From: Rhizobium sp. BK602
Lineage (GTDB): Bacteria; Pseudomonadota; Alphaproteobacteria; Rhizobiales; Rhizobiaceae
Reading direction: 5' to 3'
DNA: 64,000 nt
Assembly: GCF_014195095.1 (NCBI RefSeq)
Contig: NZ_JACIBC010000003.1
Coordinates: 496,001 to 560,000 of the forward strand
The notes beneath the pieces were generated by a model that made no database searches, was not told the origin of the DNA, and worked only from the letters and a program-made list of their open reading frames with translations. This document shows, in pieces, positions 28,713 through 36,873 of the stretch; the stretch's first letter is position 1, and every line of letters begins with the position of its first letter. The translations under genes were made by a program, and so were the position numbers.

Positions 28713-29780
28713 ATGCAATCGATCGAATCCAATGCGCTCGAACCCACCCGATCCGAGCTGGCGGGAATGAGCTTCGGCCAGAAGATCCAGCGGCTTCTGC
28801 CGGTCTACGGGCTCGTCATCCTGACCGCCCTGCTGATCCTCTTATTTTCCATCCTGCTACCGCAGACCTTCCCGACGCTGCTCAATCTGCGTTCGATCGT
28901 CTCGGACAAGACGATCATCGCCATCCTGTCGCTGGCGGCGATGATCCCGATGGCCGCCGGGCGCATCGACCTGACGATCGGCTACGGGATCGTGCTCTGG
29001 CACGTGCTGGCCATCAGCCTGCAGACCATGTTCGGCCTGCCCTGGCCGGTCGCCGTTCTGATCGTGCTGCTGCTCGGCGCGCTTACCGGCTTCCTGAACG
29101 GGCTGCTGGTCGAAATCGCCAAGATCGACAGCTTCATCGCCACCCTCGGCACCGGCACCGTGCTTTACGCCATAGCACTCTGGCATACCGGCGGCCGGCA
29201 GGTAGTCGGCATGCTGCCGCAGGGCTTCTATGCCCTCAACGGAACCATGGTCTTCGGCCTGCCGATCACCGGGCTCTATGTCCTGGCCCTGGCCTTCGTG
29301 ATGTGGGTCATCCTCGAATACACGCCGATCGGCCGCTACATCTATGCCATCGGCGCCAATCCGAAGGCCGCCGCCCTGAACGGCATCCCGGTGCGCCGTT
29401 TCGTCATCGGTGCTTTCGTGACCTCGGGCACGCTTGCCGCCGTCGCCGGCGTCCTGCTCGCCTCGAAGCTGCGCATCGGCCAGGCGAGCGTCGGCCTGGA
29501 ATATCTTCTGCCGGCGCTCGTCGGCGCCTTCCTCGGCTCCACCACCATCAAGCCCGGCCGCGTCAATGTCTGGGGCACGATGATCGGTGTCATCATCCTG
29601 GCGGTCGGCATTGCCGGCATCCAGCAGATCGGCGGTTCGTTCTACGTGGAGCCGCTGTTCAACGGCGTCACCCTGCTGGTGGCCATCGGCATCGCCGGCT
29701 ACGCCCAGCGCCGCCGCAGCCACACCGGGAGGATGGCACCGGCGCAGAAGCCGCAACTACCCGCCAAGACCACAGAATAA
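28713..29780 (+). CDS. Sugar ABC transporter permease, RbsC-like (CUT2)
   Basis: A 355-residue inner-membrane protein with multiple hydrophobic helices. The family hallmark region reads MAAGRIDLTIGYGIVLW (about 86-102), where Arg-Ile-Asp-Leu replaces the usual Glu-Ile-Asp-Leu, and FLGSTTIKPGRVNVWGTMIG lies near the C terminus. It sits 17 bp after the ATPase gene. The altered hallmark may relate to a substrate other than a neutral pentose, but this is speculative. Confidence 0.92.
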   Translation: MQSIESNALEPTRSELAGMSFGQKIQRLLPVYGLVILTALLILLFSILLPQTFPTLLNLRSIVSDKTIIAILSLAAMIPMAAGRIDLTIGYGIVLWHVLAISLQTMFGLPWPVAVLIVLLLGALTGFLNGLLVEIAKIDSFIATLGTGTVLYAIALWHTGGRQVVGMLPQGFYALNGTMVFGLPITGLYVLALAFVMWVILEYTPIGRYIYAIGANPKAAALNGIPVRRFVIGAFVTSGTLAAVAGVLLASKLRIGQASVGLEYLLPALVGAFLGSTTIKPGRVNVWGTMIGVIILAVGIAGIQQIGGSFYVEPLFNGVTLLVAIGIAGYAQRRRSHTGRMAPAQKPQLPAKTTE

Positions 29781-29824
29781 CTGAAGATCATATTGCTTTG
29801 ATTTCCAAAGGGAGGAGACAGACA

Positions 29825-30919
29825 ATGAAACGCAGATATTTCCTGCAGGCAACCACCGGCTTGCTGATGCTATGCACCACCCAGGCCTTCGCCGATCCGC
29901 TGGCCGACGCCAAGGCCGTCGTCGACAAATATGCCTCGGCGGTCAAGCAATGGGACGGCCCGACCACCGGTCCCAAGGCACAGGCGGGCAAGACCATCGT
30001 GGTTCTCGCCGGCGATCTCAAGAACGGCGGCATTCTCGGCGTCAGCAACGGCGTCGAGGAAGCGGCCAAGGCGATCGGCTGGCAAGTCAAGGTGCTCGAT
30101 GGCGCCGGTTCGATCGGGGGAAGAACCGCGGCCTTCGGCCAGGCGATCGCGCTCAAGCCGGACGGCATCATCATCGATGGCTTCGACGCGGTCGAACAGG
30201 CACCCGCCCTGGAACAGGCGAAGGAGGCAAAGATCCCGCTGGTCGCCTGGCACGCCGGCCCGGTCATCGGCCCGGACGACAAGAGCGGCCTGTTCGCAAA
30301 TGTCAGCACCGATGCGATGGAAGTGTCGAAGGCCGCGGCCGACTGGGCCTTTGTCGACGCCAAGGGCAAGCCGGGTGTCATCATCTTCACGGATTCGACC
30401 TATGCCATCGCCATCGCCAAGGCCGACAAGATGAAGGCCGAGATCGAGCGGCTTGGCGGCAAGGTGCTCGAATATGTCGATACGCCCATCGCCGAGACAT
30501 CGCAGCGCATGCCGCAGCTCACCACGTCGCTCCTGCAGAAATACGGCGATAGCTGGACGCATTCGCTTGCCATCAACGACCTCTATTTCGACTTCATGGG
30601 CCCGTCTCTCGCGTCGGCCGGCAAGGGCGGCACCGACGCGCCGATCAACGTCGCCGCCGGCGACGGCTCGCAATCCGCCTATGAGCGCATTCGCGCCGGC
30701 CAATTCCAGAAGGTCACGGTCGCCGAACCGCTGAACCTGCAGGGCTGGCAGCTCGTGGACGAGCTCAACCGCGCCTTTGCGGGCGAAAAATGGTCGGGCT
30801 ATCTGTCGCCGCTGCATGTGGTGACGGCCGACAATGTCGAATTCGACGGCGGTCCGCAGAACACCTTCGATCCCGGCAACGGCTATAAGGATCAGTACAA
30901 GAAGATTTGGGGCAAGTGA
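29825..30919 (+). CDS. Periplasmic sugar-binding protein of a CUT2 ABC transporter
   Basis: A 364-residue type 1 periplasmic binding protein with a signal peptide (MKRRYFLQATTGLLMLCTTQAFA, cleavage about residue 23; the positively charged RR could also be read as Tat-like). The mature protein has IVVLAGDLKNGGILGVSNGVEEAA, PDGIIIDGFDAVEQAP and VIIFTDSTYAIAIAKADKM, the Peripla_BP_4 pattern. GGGAGGAGACAGAC precedes ATG 29825. It completes the importer operon. The ligand is probably a sugar acid such as L-idonate or a keto-gluconate, inferred from the shared operator. Confidence 0.92.
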   Translation: MKRRYFLQATTGLLMLCTTQAFADPLADAKAVVDKYASAVKQWDGPTTGPKAQAGKTIVVLAGDLKNGGILGVSNGVEEAAKAIGWQVKVLDGAGSIGGRTAAFGQAIALKPDGIIIDGFDAVEQAPALEQAKEAKIPLVAWHAGPVIGPDDKSGLFANVSTDAMEVSKAAADWAFVDAKGKPGVIIFTDSTYAIAIAKADKMKAEIERLGGKVLEYVDTPIAETSQRMPQLTTSLLQKYGDSWTHSLAINDLYFDFMGPSLASAGKGGTDAPINVAAGDGSQSAYERIRAGQFQKVTVAEPLNLQGWQLVDELNRAFAGEKWSGYLSPLHVVTADNVEFDGGPQNTFDPGNGYKDQYKKIWGK

Positions 30920-30943
30920 CCCCCGGTCTCATGGAAAAGAAAG

Positions 30944-30967
30944 AAGCGCGGCCCATGGGCCGCGCTT
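30944..30967. terminator. Bidirectional terminator between importer operon and LacI gene
   Basis: Perfect palindrome AAGCGCGGCCC-AT-GGGCCGCGCTT with an A-rich stretch before it and TTTGCTTTT after it. It sits in the 70-bp gap between two convergent genes and can serve both strands. Confidence 0.85.
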
Positions 30968-30989
30968 TGCTTTTGACGGCAATCATCGA

Positions 30990-32000
30990 TCAGCGACTGC
31001 TGTCGCGAACAATCAGCTCCGGCGATATCCGGACGTTTTCCGCAGCCTGATTGTCGAGAATATCCAGGATCAGCCGCGCCGTCTTCTCCCCGATCTCGCG
31101 AGCGAAGGCGTTGATCGTCGTCAGCGTCGGCACGCAGACCTCACCGATCTCGTAATTGCCAAAGCCGCCGATCGCGAACCGCTCCGGCACCGCGACACCG
31201 AGCCGGCGACATTCCGTCAGCGCGCCGTAGGCGGCGAGATCGGAGACGCAGACGATGGCTTCCGTATCCGGATAATTCTCGATCAATCGCGCCATCGCAT
31301 TGGCGCCCTCGCGCATCGAAATCGGCGGCGCGCCGGCGGCAATCAGGCGGGATGCGTCCAGCCCATGCGCCTGCATCGCGGCAATGAAGCCTAAACGCCG
31401 TTCGCTGCCGCGCGTGTCGCGCCCGACATCGCCACCGATGAAGGCGATACGGCGATGGCCCGCGCCGACGAAATGGTCCACCATCTGGCGCACGGCATCC
31501 GCGTTGGAGAACCCCACGTAATGGTCGATCGGCTCGCCGGGAATATCCCAGGTTTCGATCACCGGTATATTGACCGTTTCCAGCAGGCGCCGGGCGCGCG
31601 GCGTATGCCTGCCGCCGGTGACGACGATCGCCTGCGGCTTGCGGCGCAGAAGCTGCTCGATGAGCCGCTCCTCCTCCTCGATGTTATAGTTGGTATAGCC
31701 CAACAGAATCTGCATGTTGCGCGCGGCAAGCGTATCGGTAAGCCCGCCGACGGTATCCGCGAAATTGGCGTTGTTGATCGACGGGATCGTAACGGCGACA
31801 AAATCGGATTTCTGCGAGCGCAGGTTGGATGCCGTGCTGTCGAAGACATAACCGAGATCCTCGGCGGCCTTGAGAATGGCCTCCCTGGTATCGGCACTGA
31901 CCAGGCTGTCGGCCTTGAACGCGCGCGACACCGTCATCGGGGAAACTCCCATGACGCGGGCAATGTCAGCCATGGTCGGCGGCTTGCGGATATTGCTCAT
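30990..32000 (-). CDS. LacI family transcriptional repressor, gluconate GntR/IdnR-like
   Basis: A 336-residue LacI protein. The N-terminal HTH and hinge are clear: TMADIARVMGVSPMTVSRAF (9-28) then LGYVFDSTASNLRSQKSDFV, with the periplasmic-binding-like sensing domain after it. It resembles repressors of gluconate/idonate genes. A degenerate operator (32010-32025) lies 10 bp upstream of its ATG, suggesting weak self-control. It probably represses the surrounding genes through three strong operators, with a sugar acid as inducer. It follows the dehydrogenase genes on the minus strand. Confidence 0.93.
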   Translation of the reverse strand: MSNIRKPPTMADIARVMGVSPMTVSRAFKADSLVSADTREAILKAAEDLGYVFDSTASNLRSQKSDFVAVTIPSINNANFADTVGGLTDTLAARNMQILLGYTNYNIEEEERLIEQLLRRKPQAIVVTGGRHTPRARRLLETVNIPVIETWDIPGEPIDHYVGFSNADAVRQMVDHFVGAGHRRIAFIGGDVGRDTRGSERRLGFIAAMQAHGLDASRLIAAGAPPISMREGANAMARLIENYPDTEAIVCVSDLAAYGALTECRRLGVAVPERFAIGGFGNYEIGEVCVPTLTTINAFAREIGEKTARLILDILDNQAAENVRISPELIVRDSSR

Positions 32001-32009
32001 CGACAGCCT

Positions 32010-32025
32010 ATGTTATCGTTACCAC
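32010..32025. promoter_or_regulatory. Degenerate LacI-family operator
   Basis: ATGTTATCGTTACCAC matches the 16-bp operator at 13 positions; the left half is perfect. It lies directly upstream of the repressor's start codon, a common place for autoregulation. Confidence 0.55.
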
Positions 32026-32129
32026 GAAACTAATATGCGTCGCCTCCGGATGGCAAGTGCATGCCCTTCGCTTATCTTGGGACGAGACGGCGAGCCTGGC
32101 CCAATCGGATAGCGGTCGCGGCAAGCGGC

Positions 32130-32462
32130 TTAAAGCGTGAATTCATTCGCGAGCGTCACATGATGATGGATACGCCCTTCGAAGAAGCGGGACAGCACGG
32201 CTTCCGTCGCGGCACGGGCCTCGGCACGCGCGGGGCTCGCGAGTGCCGCCTCGACGGCCGCAAGATCGGGGTAGTTGATGGCGAGGATCATGGGATATTC
32301 CGGAGCGCCCTCGTCCCGGCTCTCCGCGAAAGACACGCGGACGTCGAGGGCGCCTGGAAACTGCTTCCACTTCGGCAGGATCGTCTGCATCACGGCAGCG
32401 CGGAATGCCTCGGTCTCGCCATCCCTCACCTTCCCCTCGAACAAGGCATAGCGTGTTATCAT
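32130..32462 (-). CDS. Small conserved-type protein, possible ferredoxin-like (Dabb/EthD/ABM) fold
   Basis: A 110-residue cytoplasmic protein without signal or membrane segments. The pattern ITRYALFEGKVRDGETEAF ... PKWKQFPGALDVRVSF ... YPMILAINYPDLAAVEAAL resembles small alpha+beta barrel monooxygenase-like or stress-responsive proteins, but I do not recognise a specific family. ATG 32462 overlaps the stop of the preceding dehydrogenase by 4 nt, so it belongs to the sugar-acid operon. A longer frame to 32813 is shadow sequence. Confidence 0.75.
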   Translation of the reverse strand: MITRYALFEGKVRDGETEAFRAAVMQTILPKWKQFPGALDVRVSFAESRDEGAPEYPMILAINYPDLAAVEAALASPARAEARAATEAVLSRFFEGRIHHHVTLANEFTL

Positions 32463-33346
32463 CCGGCGATCTCCTTGTCCGGTCCCTTGAAAAACTCCAT
32501 CAGCGCCGCCTGATCCTCGCCGCCGAGGCCGGCCGCCGTCAGCATGCGATGGACCTCCGCACAAACCGCCGTCAGCGGCATGGCAGTGTTGGTGCGCCGG
32601 GCAAGATCCTGCGCGCCATTCAGATCCTTGACCATGTTGTCGATCCGGCCGGTGCGGCGATAATCCTTGGCCACGTAGCGCGGCATGTATTCCTGCAAGA
32701 GCGCGCTGTCGGCACGCCCGCCCTTCAGCGCCTGCGGGATCTTGGCGGCATCCACACCGGCATCGAGCGCCAGTTGCGTCGCTTCCGCCACGGCGAGGAA
32801 ATTCAGCGCGCACAGCACCTGGTTGATCAGCTTCGTGGTCTGTCCCGCGCCTGACGGCCCCATATGCGTATAGTTCGAGGCGACATGCTTCAGCACCTGA
32901 TGCGCATCGGCGACATCCTGTTCGCGGCCGCCGGCCATCAGCGTCAATTGGCCGATCAGCGCCTTGGGCGCGCCTCCGGACAGCGGGCTATCCACCCAGC
33001 GCAAGCCCTTTTCCGCCGCATCGGCGGCGAGCGCCTTCGTCGCATCCGGGTCGATGGAGGACATGTCGATGATCAGCGCTCCGGCCCTGGCGCCCTCAGC
33101 GACACCACCGGCGTTGAACACGGCGGCACGGACGATCTGCGGAGAATTCAGGCTGAGAATGACATAGTCCGACACGGACGCTGCCTGCGCCGCGCTGGCG
33201 GCGGCAGTCGCGCCTTTTTCCACCAGCACCGCCACCTTTTCCTTGTCGAGGTCGAAGACCGTCAGATGGTTGCCGGTCTCCACCAGCCGTGCGCCGATGG
33301 CGCCGCCCATGGCGCCGGCGCCGATCAGTGCCACTTTGTTGCTCAT
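32459..33346 (-). CDS. Beta-hydroxyacid dehydrogenase (3-hydroxyisobutyrate/6-phosphogluconate dehydrogenase-like)
   Basis: A 295-residue NAD(P)-dependent dehydrogenase. The Rossmann loop is IGAGAMGGAIG (8-18), the substrate motif DSPLSGGAPKALIGQLTLMAGG (about 118-139, read from the DNA) and the catalytic Lys is in GQTTKLINQVL (about 168-178). GGAGGATGAGCC precedes ATG 33346. This family includes tartronate-semialdehyde reductase, GarR and threonate/gluconate-type enzymes, so a sugar-acid or short hydroxyacid substrate fits the operon, but the exact one is unknown. Confidence 0.9.
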   Translation of the reverse strand: MSNKVALIGAGAMGGAIGARLVETGNHLTVFDLDKEKVAVLVEKGATAAASAAQAASVSDYVILSLNSPQIVRAAVFNAGGVAEGARAGALIIDMSSIDPDATKALAADAAEKGLRWVDSPLSGGAPKALIGQLTLMAGGREQDVADAHQVLKHVASNYTHMGPSGAGQTTKLINQVLCALNFLAVAEATQLALDAGVDAAKIPQALKGGRADSALLQEYMPRYVAKDYRRTGRIDNMVKDLNGAQDLARRTNTAMPLTAVCAEVHRMLTAAGLGGEDQAALMEFFKGPDKEIAG

Positions 33347-33411
33347 GGCTCATCCTCCTCCCAGTTGAGCATCGATTGATCGGCCGATCGATATCGGCCG
33401 CCGTGCACGCC

Positions 33412-34170
33412 TTAAAGCGACGCGGTGATGCCTCCGTCGACATAAAGCACATGACCGTTGACGAAGGAGGATGCATCGGAGGCCAGGAAGATGCAGGCAC
33501 CGACCAGTTCCTCGACACGTCCCCAGCGCCCGGCCGGCGTACGCTTTTCCAGCCATGCCGAGAAATCGGCGTCGGCGACGAGCGCCGCGTTCAGCGGCGT
33601 ATCGAAATAGCCCGGCGCAATGGCGTTGCACTGCAGCCCGTACTTGGCCCAATCCGTTGCCATGCCCTTGGTGAGATTGCCGACGGCCCCCTTGGTCGCG
33701 GTATAGGGCGCGATCGAGGGCCGCGCCAATGCGGTCTGGACGCTGGCGATGTTGATGATCTTGCCGGCGCCGCGCTTGATCATATGGCGGGCGGCGGCCT
33801 GTCCGACGTTGAACACGCTGGATATGTTGGTCCGAAGCAGCCGCTCGAAAGCATCGGCGGGGAACTCCTCCAGCGGCGAGCGGAACTGCATGCCGGCATT
33901 GTTGACCAGGACATCGATGGCGCCGGTCTCGGCTTCGAACGTGTCTATCGCCTTTCGAGCCGCCTCATGATCCGTCGCATCGAAGGGCAGGACATGAACC
34001 TTACCGGCAAAGGAAGCCGCAGCCTTGGAAAGCTTTTCGGCATCGCGGCCATTGAGCACCAGCTCGGCGCCCGCATCCGCCAATCCCTTGGCAAGCGCAA
34101 GCCCGATGCCCTGGGACGAACCCGTCACGAGGGCGCGCCGCCCTTTCAGATCGAAGAGGCCAAGAGACAT
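33412..34170 (-). CDS. idnO: Gluconate 5-dehydrogenase (5-keto-D-gluconate reductase), SDR family
   Basis: A 252-residue SDR very like IdnO/Gno: LFDLKGRRALVTGSSQGIG at the N terminus, VNNAGMQFRSPLEEFP, catalytic Tyr/Lys in PYTATKGAVGNLTKGM, IAPGYFDTPLNAALV, RTPAGRWG and VNGHVLYVDGG at the end. It interconverts 5-keto-D-gluconate and D-gluconate in the cytoplasm. GGAGGAAACG precedes ATG 34170. The gene is first in a minus-strand operon starting at operator 2, divergent from the 2-hydroxyacid dehydrogenase gene. Confidence 0.92.
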   Translation of the reverse strand: MSLGLFDLKGRRALVTGSSQGIGLALAKGLADAGAELVLNGRDAEKLSKAAASFAGKVHVLPFDATDHEAARKAIDTFEAETGAIDVLVNNAGMQFRSPLEEFPADAFERLLRTNISSVFNVGQAAARHMIKRGAGKIINIASVQTALARPSIAPYTATKGAVGNLTKGMATDWAKYGLQCNAIAPGYFDTPLNAALVADADFSAWLEKRTPAGRWGRVEELVGACIFLASDASSFVNGHVLYVDGGITASL

Positions 34171-34215
34171 CGTTTCCTCCGTTTTTTATCTCGACAAGCA
34201 TTGTTCTCCCTGTTT

Positions 34216-34231
34216 ATGTTATCGATAACAT
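34216..34231. promoter_or_regulatory. LacI-family operator 2 (divergent promoter region)
   Basis: ATGTTATCGATAACAT, identical to operator 1. It lies in the 87-bp gap between divergent idnO (-) and the 2-hydroxyacid dehydrogenase gene (+), so one repressor site can control both transcripts. Confidence 0.85.
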
Positions 34232-34257
34232 TCGATGTCAAGGGAGCAGACAAAAAG

Positions 34258-35205
34258 ATGGACAAGCCCATAATCCTTCAGATCGGACCCTATCCGCAAT
34301 GGGATCAGGAACCTCTGGACGCGGCATTCCACGTTCACCGCTATTTCGAATCGACGGACAAGACGGCGCTTCTGGCCGATGTCGGCCCATCGGTGCGGGC
34401 GATCGCCACGCGCGGCGAGCTTGGCGCTAATCGCGCCATGATCGAGGCCTGCCCCAAGCTGGAGGTGATCTCGGTCTATGGCGTCGGTTTCGACGCGGTC
34501 GATCTCGCAGCCTGCCGCGAACGCGGTATCCGCGTGACGAACACGCCCGACGTGCTCACCAATGATGTCGCCGATCTCGGCATCGCCATGATGCTCTGCC
34601 AGTCGCGCGGCATGCTCGGCGCCGAAACATGGGTGCGCGACGGAAGCTGGGCGAGCAAGGGCCTCTATCCGCTGAAGCGCCGCGTCTGGGGACGTCGCGC
34701 CGGCGTGCTCGGCCTCGGACGCATCGGCTTCGAGGTCGCCAAGCGCCTGAAGGGCTTCGACATGCAGATCGCCTATTCCGACGTCGAGGCGAAGAGCTAC
34801 GCGACGGACATGGAATTCGTGGCCGATCCGGTGAAGCTGGCGGAGCAGTCCGATTTCCTGTTCGTGACGCTGGCAGCCTCGGCCGCGACCCGTCACATCG
34901 TCGGAAAAGAAGTGATCGAAGCGCTCGGACCGGAAGGCATGCTGATCAACATATCCCGCGCCTCCAACATCGACGAAGACGCGCTGCTGGATGCGTTGGA
35001 AACAGGCAAGCTCGGCTCGGCGGCGCTCGACGTCTTCGAAGGCGAGCCGAAACTCAACGAGCGCTTTCTGACGCTGGACAATGTTCTTTTGCAGCCCCAC
35101 CACGCCTCGGGTACTATCGAGACCCGCAAGGCCATGGGACAGCTCGTCCGTGACAATCTCGCCGCCCATTTTGCCGGCCAGCCGTTGCTGACACCCGTTC
35201 TTTAG
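34258..35205 (+). CDS. D-2-hydroxyacid dehydrogenase family, 2-ketogluconate/2-ketogulonate reductase candidate
   Basis: A 315-residue NAD(P)-dependent enzyme. The catalytic triad positions are visible: Arg in NISRASNIDE, Glu in FEGEP, and His in LQPHHASGT. The nucleotide loop is GVLGLGRIGFEVAKRL, and YGVGFDAVDLAACRERGI is the substrate-side signature. ATG 34258 was chosen by its SD (AGGGAGCAG). With idnD and idnO it would complete a route from a 2-keto acid: 2-keto-L-gulonate to L-idonate, or 2-ketogluconate to gluconate, like GhrB. Its TAG stop lies within the start of repeat copy B. Confidence 0.88.
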   Translation: MDKPIILQIGPYPQWDQEPLDAAFHVHRYFESTDKTALLADVGPSVRAIATRGELGANRAMIEACPKLEVISVYGVGFDAVDLAACRERGIRVTNTPDVLTNDVADLGIAMMLCQSRGMLGAETWVRDGSWASKGLYPLKRRVWGRRAGVLGLGRIGFEVAKRLKGFDMQIAYSDVEAKSYATDMEFVADPVKLAEQSDFLFVTLAASAATRHIVGKEVIEALGPEGMLINISRASNIDEDALLDALETGKLGSAALDVFEGEPKLNERFLTLDNVLLQPHHASGTIETRKAMGQLVRDNLAAHFAGQPLLTPVL

Positions 35206-35307
35206 AGCGTATCCGCGCTTCACGGAACCGCTGAAACGCTCTAACCTGTTGTTTTTACGCAAATCTGGACGGGAAACCGCTGCACACTTTTCCTGGATTT
35301 GCTCTAA
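35204..35307 (+). repeat. Composite intergenic repeat, copy B
   Basis: Homologous to copy A at 20710-20814 along its whole length: a 39-bp hairpin module (ends AGAGCGT/ACGCTCT) followed by a 65-bp module ending TTTTCCTGGATTTGCTCTAA. It begins inside the stop codon of the upstream gene and ends 10 bp before the idnD start, leaving only the SD AAGGAG outside. This family of sequence is, from memory, frequent between rhizobial genes. Confidence 0.9.
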
Positions 35308-35317
35308 GGAGAAAGAC

Positions 35318-36349
35318 ATGAAAGCCATCGTCGCTCACGCCGCCAAGGACTTGCGGATCGAGGACTATCCGGAGGAGGAGCCGGGTGCGGGAGAGGTCAA
35401 GCTGAAGCTCGCCACCGGCGGCGTCTGCGGCAGCGACCTGCATTACTACAACCACGGCGGCTTCGGCGCCGTCCGCCTGAAGCAGCCGATGATCCTCGGC
35501 CATGAGGTCAGCGCAACGGTTACGGCACTTGGCCCTGGCGTCGAAGGGCTCGAGATCGGCCAGCTCGTCGCCGTTTCCCCCTCGCGTCCCTGCCGGACCT
35601 GCCGCTACTGCCAGCAGGGCCTGCACAATCAGTGCCTGAACATGCGCTTCTACGGCAGCGCCATGCCCTTCCCGCATATTCAGGGCGCATTCCGCGAAAC
35701 GCTGGTGGCCGATGCGATCCAGTGCGTTCCCGCCGACGGCCTGACGGCCGGCGAAGCGGCCATGGCCGAACCGCTGGCCGTCACCCTGCACGCGACGAAA
35801 CGCGCCGGCGAGCTGCTCGGCAAGCGCGTCCTCGTGACCGGCTGCGGACCGATCGGCGTGCTGTCTATTCTCGCCGCGCGCCGCGCCGGGGCCGTGGAAA
35901 TCGTCGCGACCGATCTGTCGGATTTCACGCTTTCCCTTGCAAAACAGGCTGGCGCGGACAGGGTTATCAATACGAAGGAAGACCCGGAGGCGCTCGCCGC
36001 CTATTCGGCCGACAAGGGCACTTTCGACGTCCTCTATGAATGCTCGGGCGCCGCTCCTGCCCTCGTCGGCGGCATCGCCGCGCTGCGGCCGCGCGGCATC
36101 ATCGTGCAGCTGGGTATCGGTGGCGACATGACACTGCCCATGCTGGCCATCACCGCCAAGGAACTGGACCTGCGCGGCTCGTTCCGCTTCCATGAGGAAT
36201 TCGCCTTCGGCGTCGACCTGATGCGCAAGAGCCTGATCGACGTAAAGCCGCTGATCACCCATTCCGTGCCGCTGAATGACGCCATCAGTGCCTTCGAGAT
36301 TGCCTCGGATCGCAGCCGGGCGATGAAGGCGCAGATCGTCTTCGCCTGA
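35318..36349 (+). CDS. idnD: L-idonate 5-dehydrogenase, zinc-dependent
   Basis: A 343-residue medium-chain zinc dehydrogenase, the same length as E. coli IdnD. Catalytic zinc ligands are in GGVCGSDLHYYNHGG and GHEVS, the structural zinc Cys4 in PCRTCRYCQQGLHNQC, and the subgroup motif MRFYGSAMPFPHIQGAF matches IdnD. The cofactor loop is GCGPIGVLS. It oxidises L-idonate to 5-keto-D-gluconate, which IdnO can reduce to gluconate. AAGGAGAAAGAC precedes ATG 35318. Likely co-transcribed with the preceding dehydrogenase across the repeat. Confidence 0.92.
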   Translation: MKAIVAHAAKDLRIEDYPEEEPGAGEVKLKLATGGVCGSDLHYYNHGGFGAVRLKQPMILGHEVSATVTALGPGVEGLEIGQLVAVSPSRPCRTCRYCQQGLHNQCLNMRFYGSAMPFPHIQGAFRETLVADAIQCVPADGLTAGEAAMAEPLAVTLHATKRAGELLGKRVLVTGCGPIGVLSILAARRAGAVEIVATDLSDFTLSLAKQAGADRVINTKEDPEALAAYSADKGTFDVLYECSGAAPALVGGIAALRPRGIIVQLGIGGDMTLPMLAITAKELDLRGSFRFHEEFAFGVDLMRKSLIDVKPLITHSVPLNDAISAFEIASDRSRAMKAQIVFA

Positions 36350-36362
36350 CGCACCAAATAAA

Positions 36363-36399
36363 AGGGCCTGCCGGCAAGGATGATCTGCCGGCAGGCCCT
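36363..36399. terminator. Bidirectional terminator between idnD and HbpS-like gene
   Basis: Perfect 14-bp inverted repeat AGGGCCTGCCGGCA (36363-36376) and its complement (36386-36399), 9-nt loop, in the 71-bp gap between convergent genes. An AATAAA stretch lies before it; the T-run after it is poor, so it may work better on the minus strand. Confidence 0.75.
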
Positions 36400-36420
36400 A
36401 CTCGCGAATGACCAGGCTTT

Positions 36421-36840
36421 TCAGTCCAGATCCGCGCCGATCGCCTTCAGCGCGACAAGAGCAACCGCCTCGTCCTGCTCTCCCGAGCCGGACCCGACGC
36501 CGATTGCGCCGACAAGCACGCCGGAGATGCGGATGGGAAGCCCGCCTCGCAGCCCCGTCGCCTCGCCTTGGGTGGCGGCCGCCAGCAGAAGCTTGGCATG
36601 CTCGGGAACGGAATGGCTCGGCGCGCCGATGGATGCCGCCGTGCGCGCCTTGGCAAGCGCGCTTTTCAGCGACAGGAAGCGTGATCCGCGCATGCGGAAA
36701 GACGCCAGCGTTACGCCGCTCGCATCGACAATGACGATGCATTGCGGCTGCCCCATAGCGGTGGCCTCGCCGATCGCCGCGTTCAGCAGCGTCATCACGC
36801 CCTCGTCGCTCAAGACACTCGACGCCACAACATGGCTCAT
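36421..36840 (-). CDS. HbpS/GlcG-like heme-degrading-domain family protein
   Basis: A 139-residue cytoplasmic protein of the GlcG/HbpS family: GVMTLLNAAIGEATAMGQPQCIVIVDASG near the N terminus, FRMRGSRFLSLKSALAKARTAAS (about 48-70), and GGLPIRISGVLVGAIGVGSGSGEQDEAVA (about 98-126). The family binds heme or small ligands and is often found in glycolate or sugar-acid operons without a defined catalytic job. GGGAGGATAATGC precedes ATG 36840. It is divergent from the gluconolactonase-like gene and shares operator 3 with it. Confidence 0.88.
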   Translation of the reverse strand: MSHVVASSVLSDEGVMTLLNAAIGEATAMGQPQCIVIVDASGVTLASFRMRGSRFLSLKSALAKARTAASIGAPSHSVPEHAKLLLAAATQGEATGLRGGLPIRISGVLVGAIGVGSGSGEQDEAVALVALKAIGADLD

Positions 36841-36873
36841 GCATTATCCTCCCGCTTGCGGACGCATCCGATT

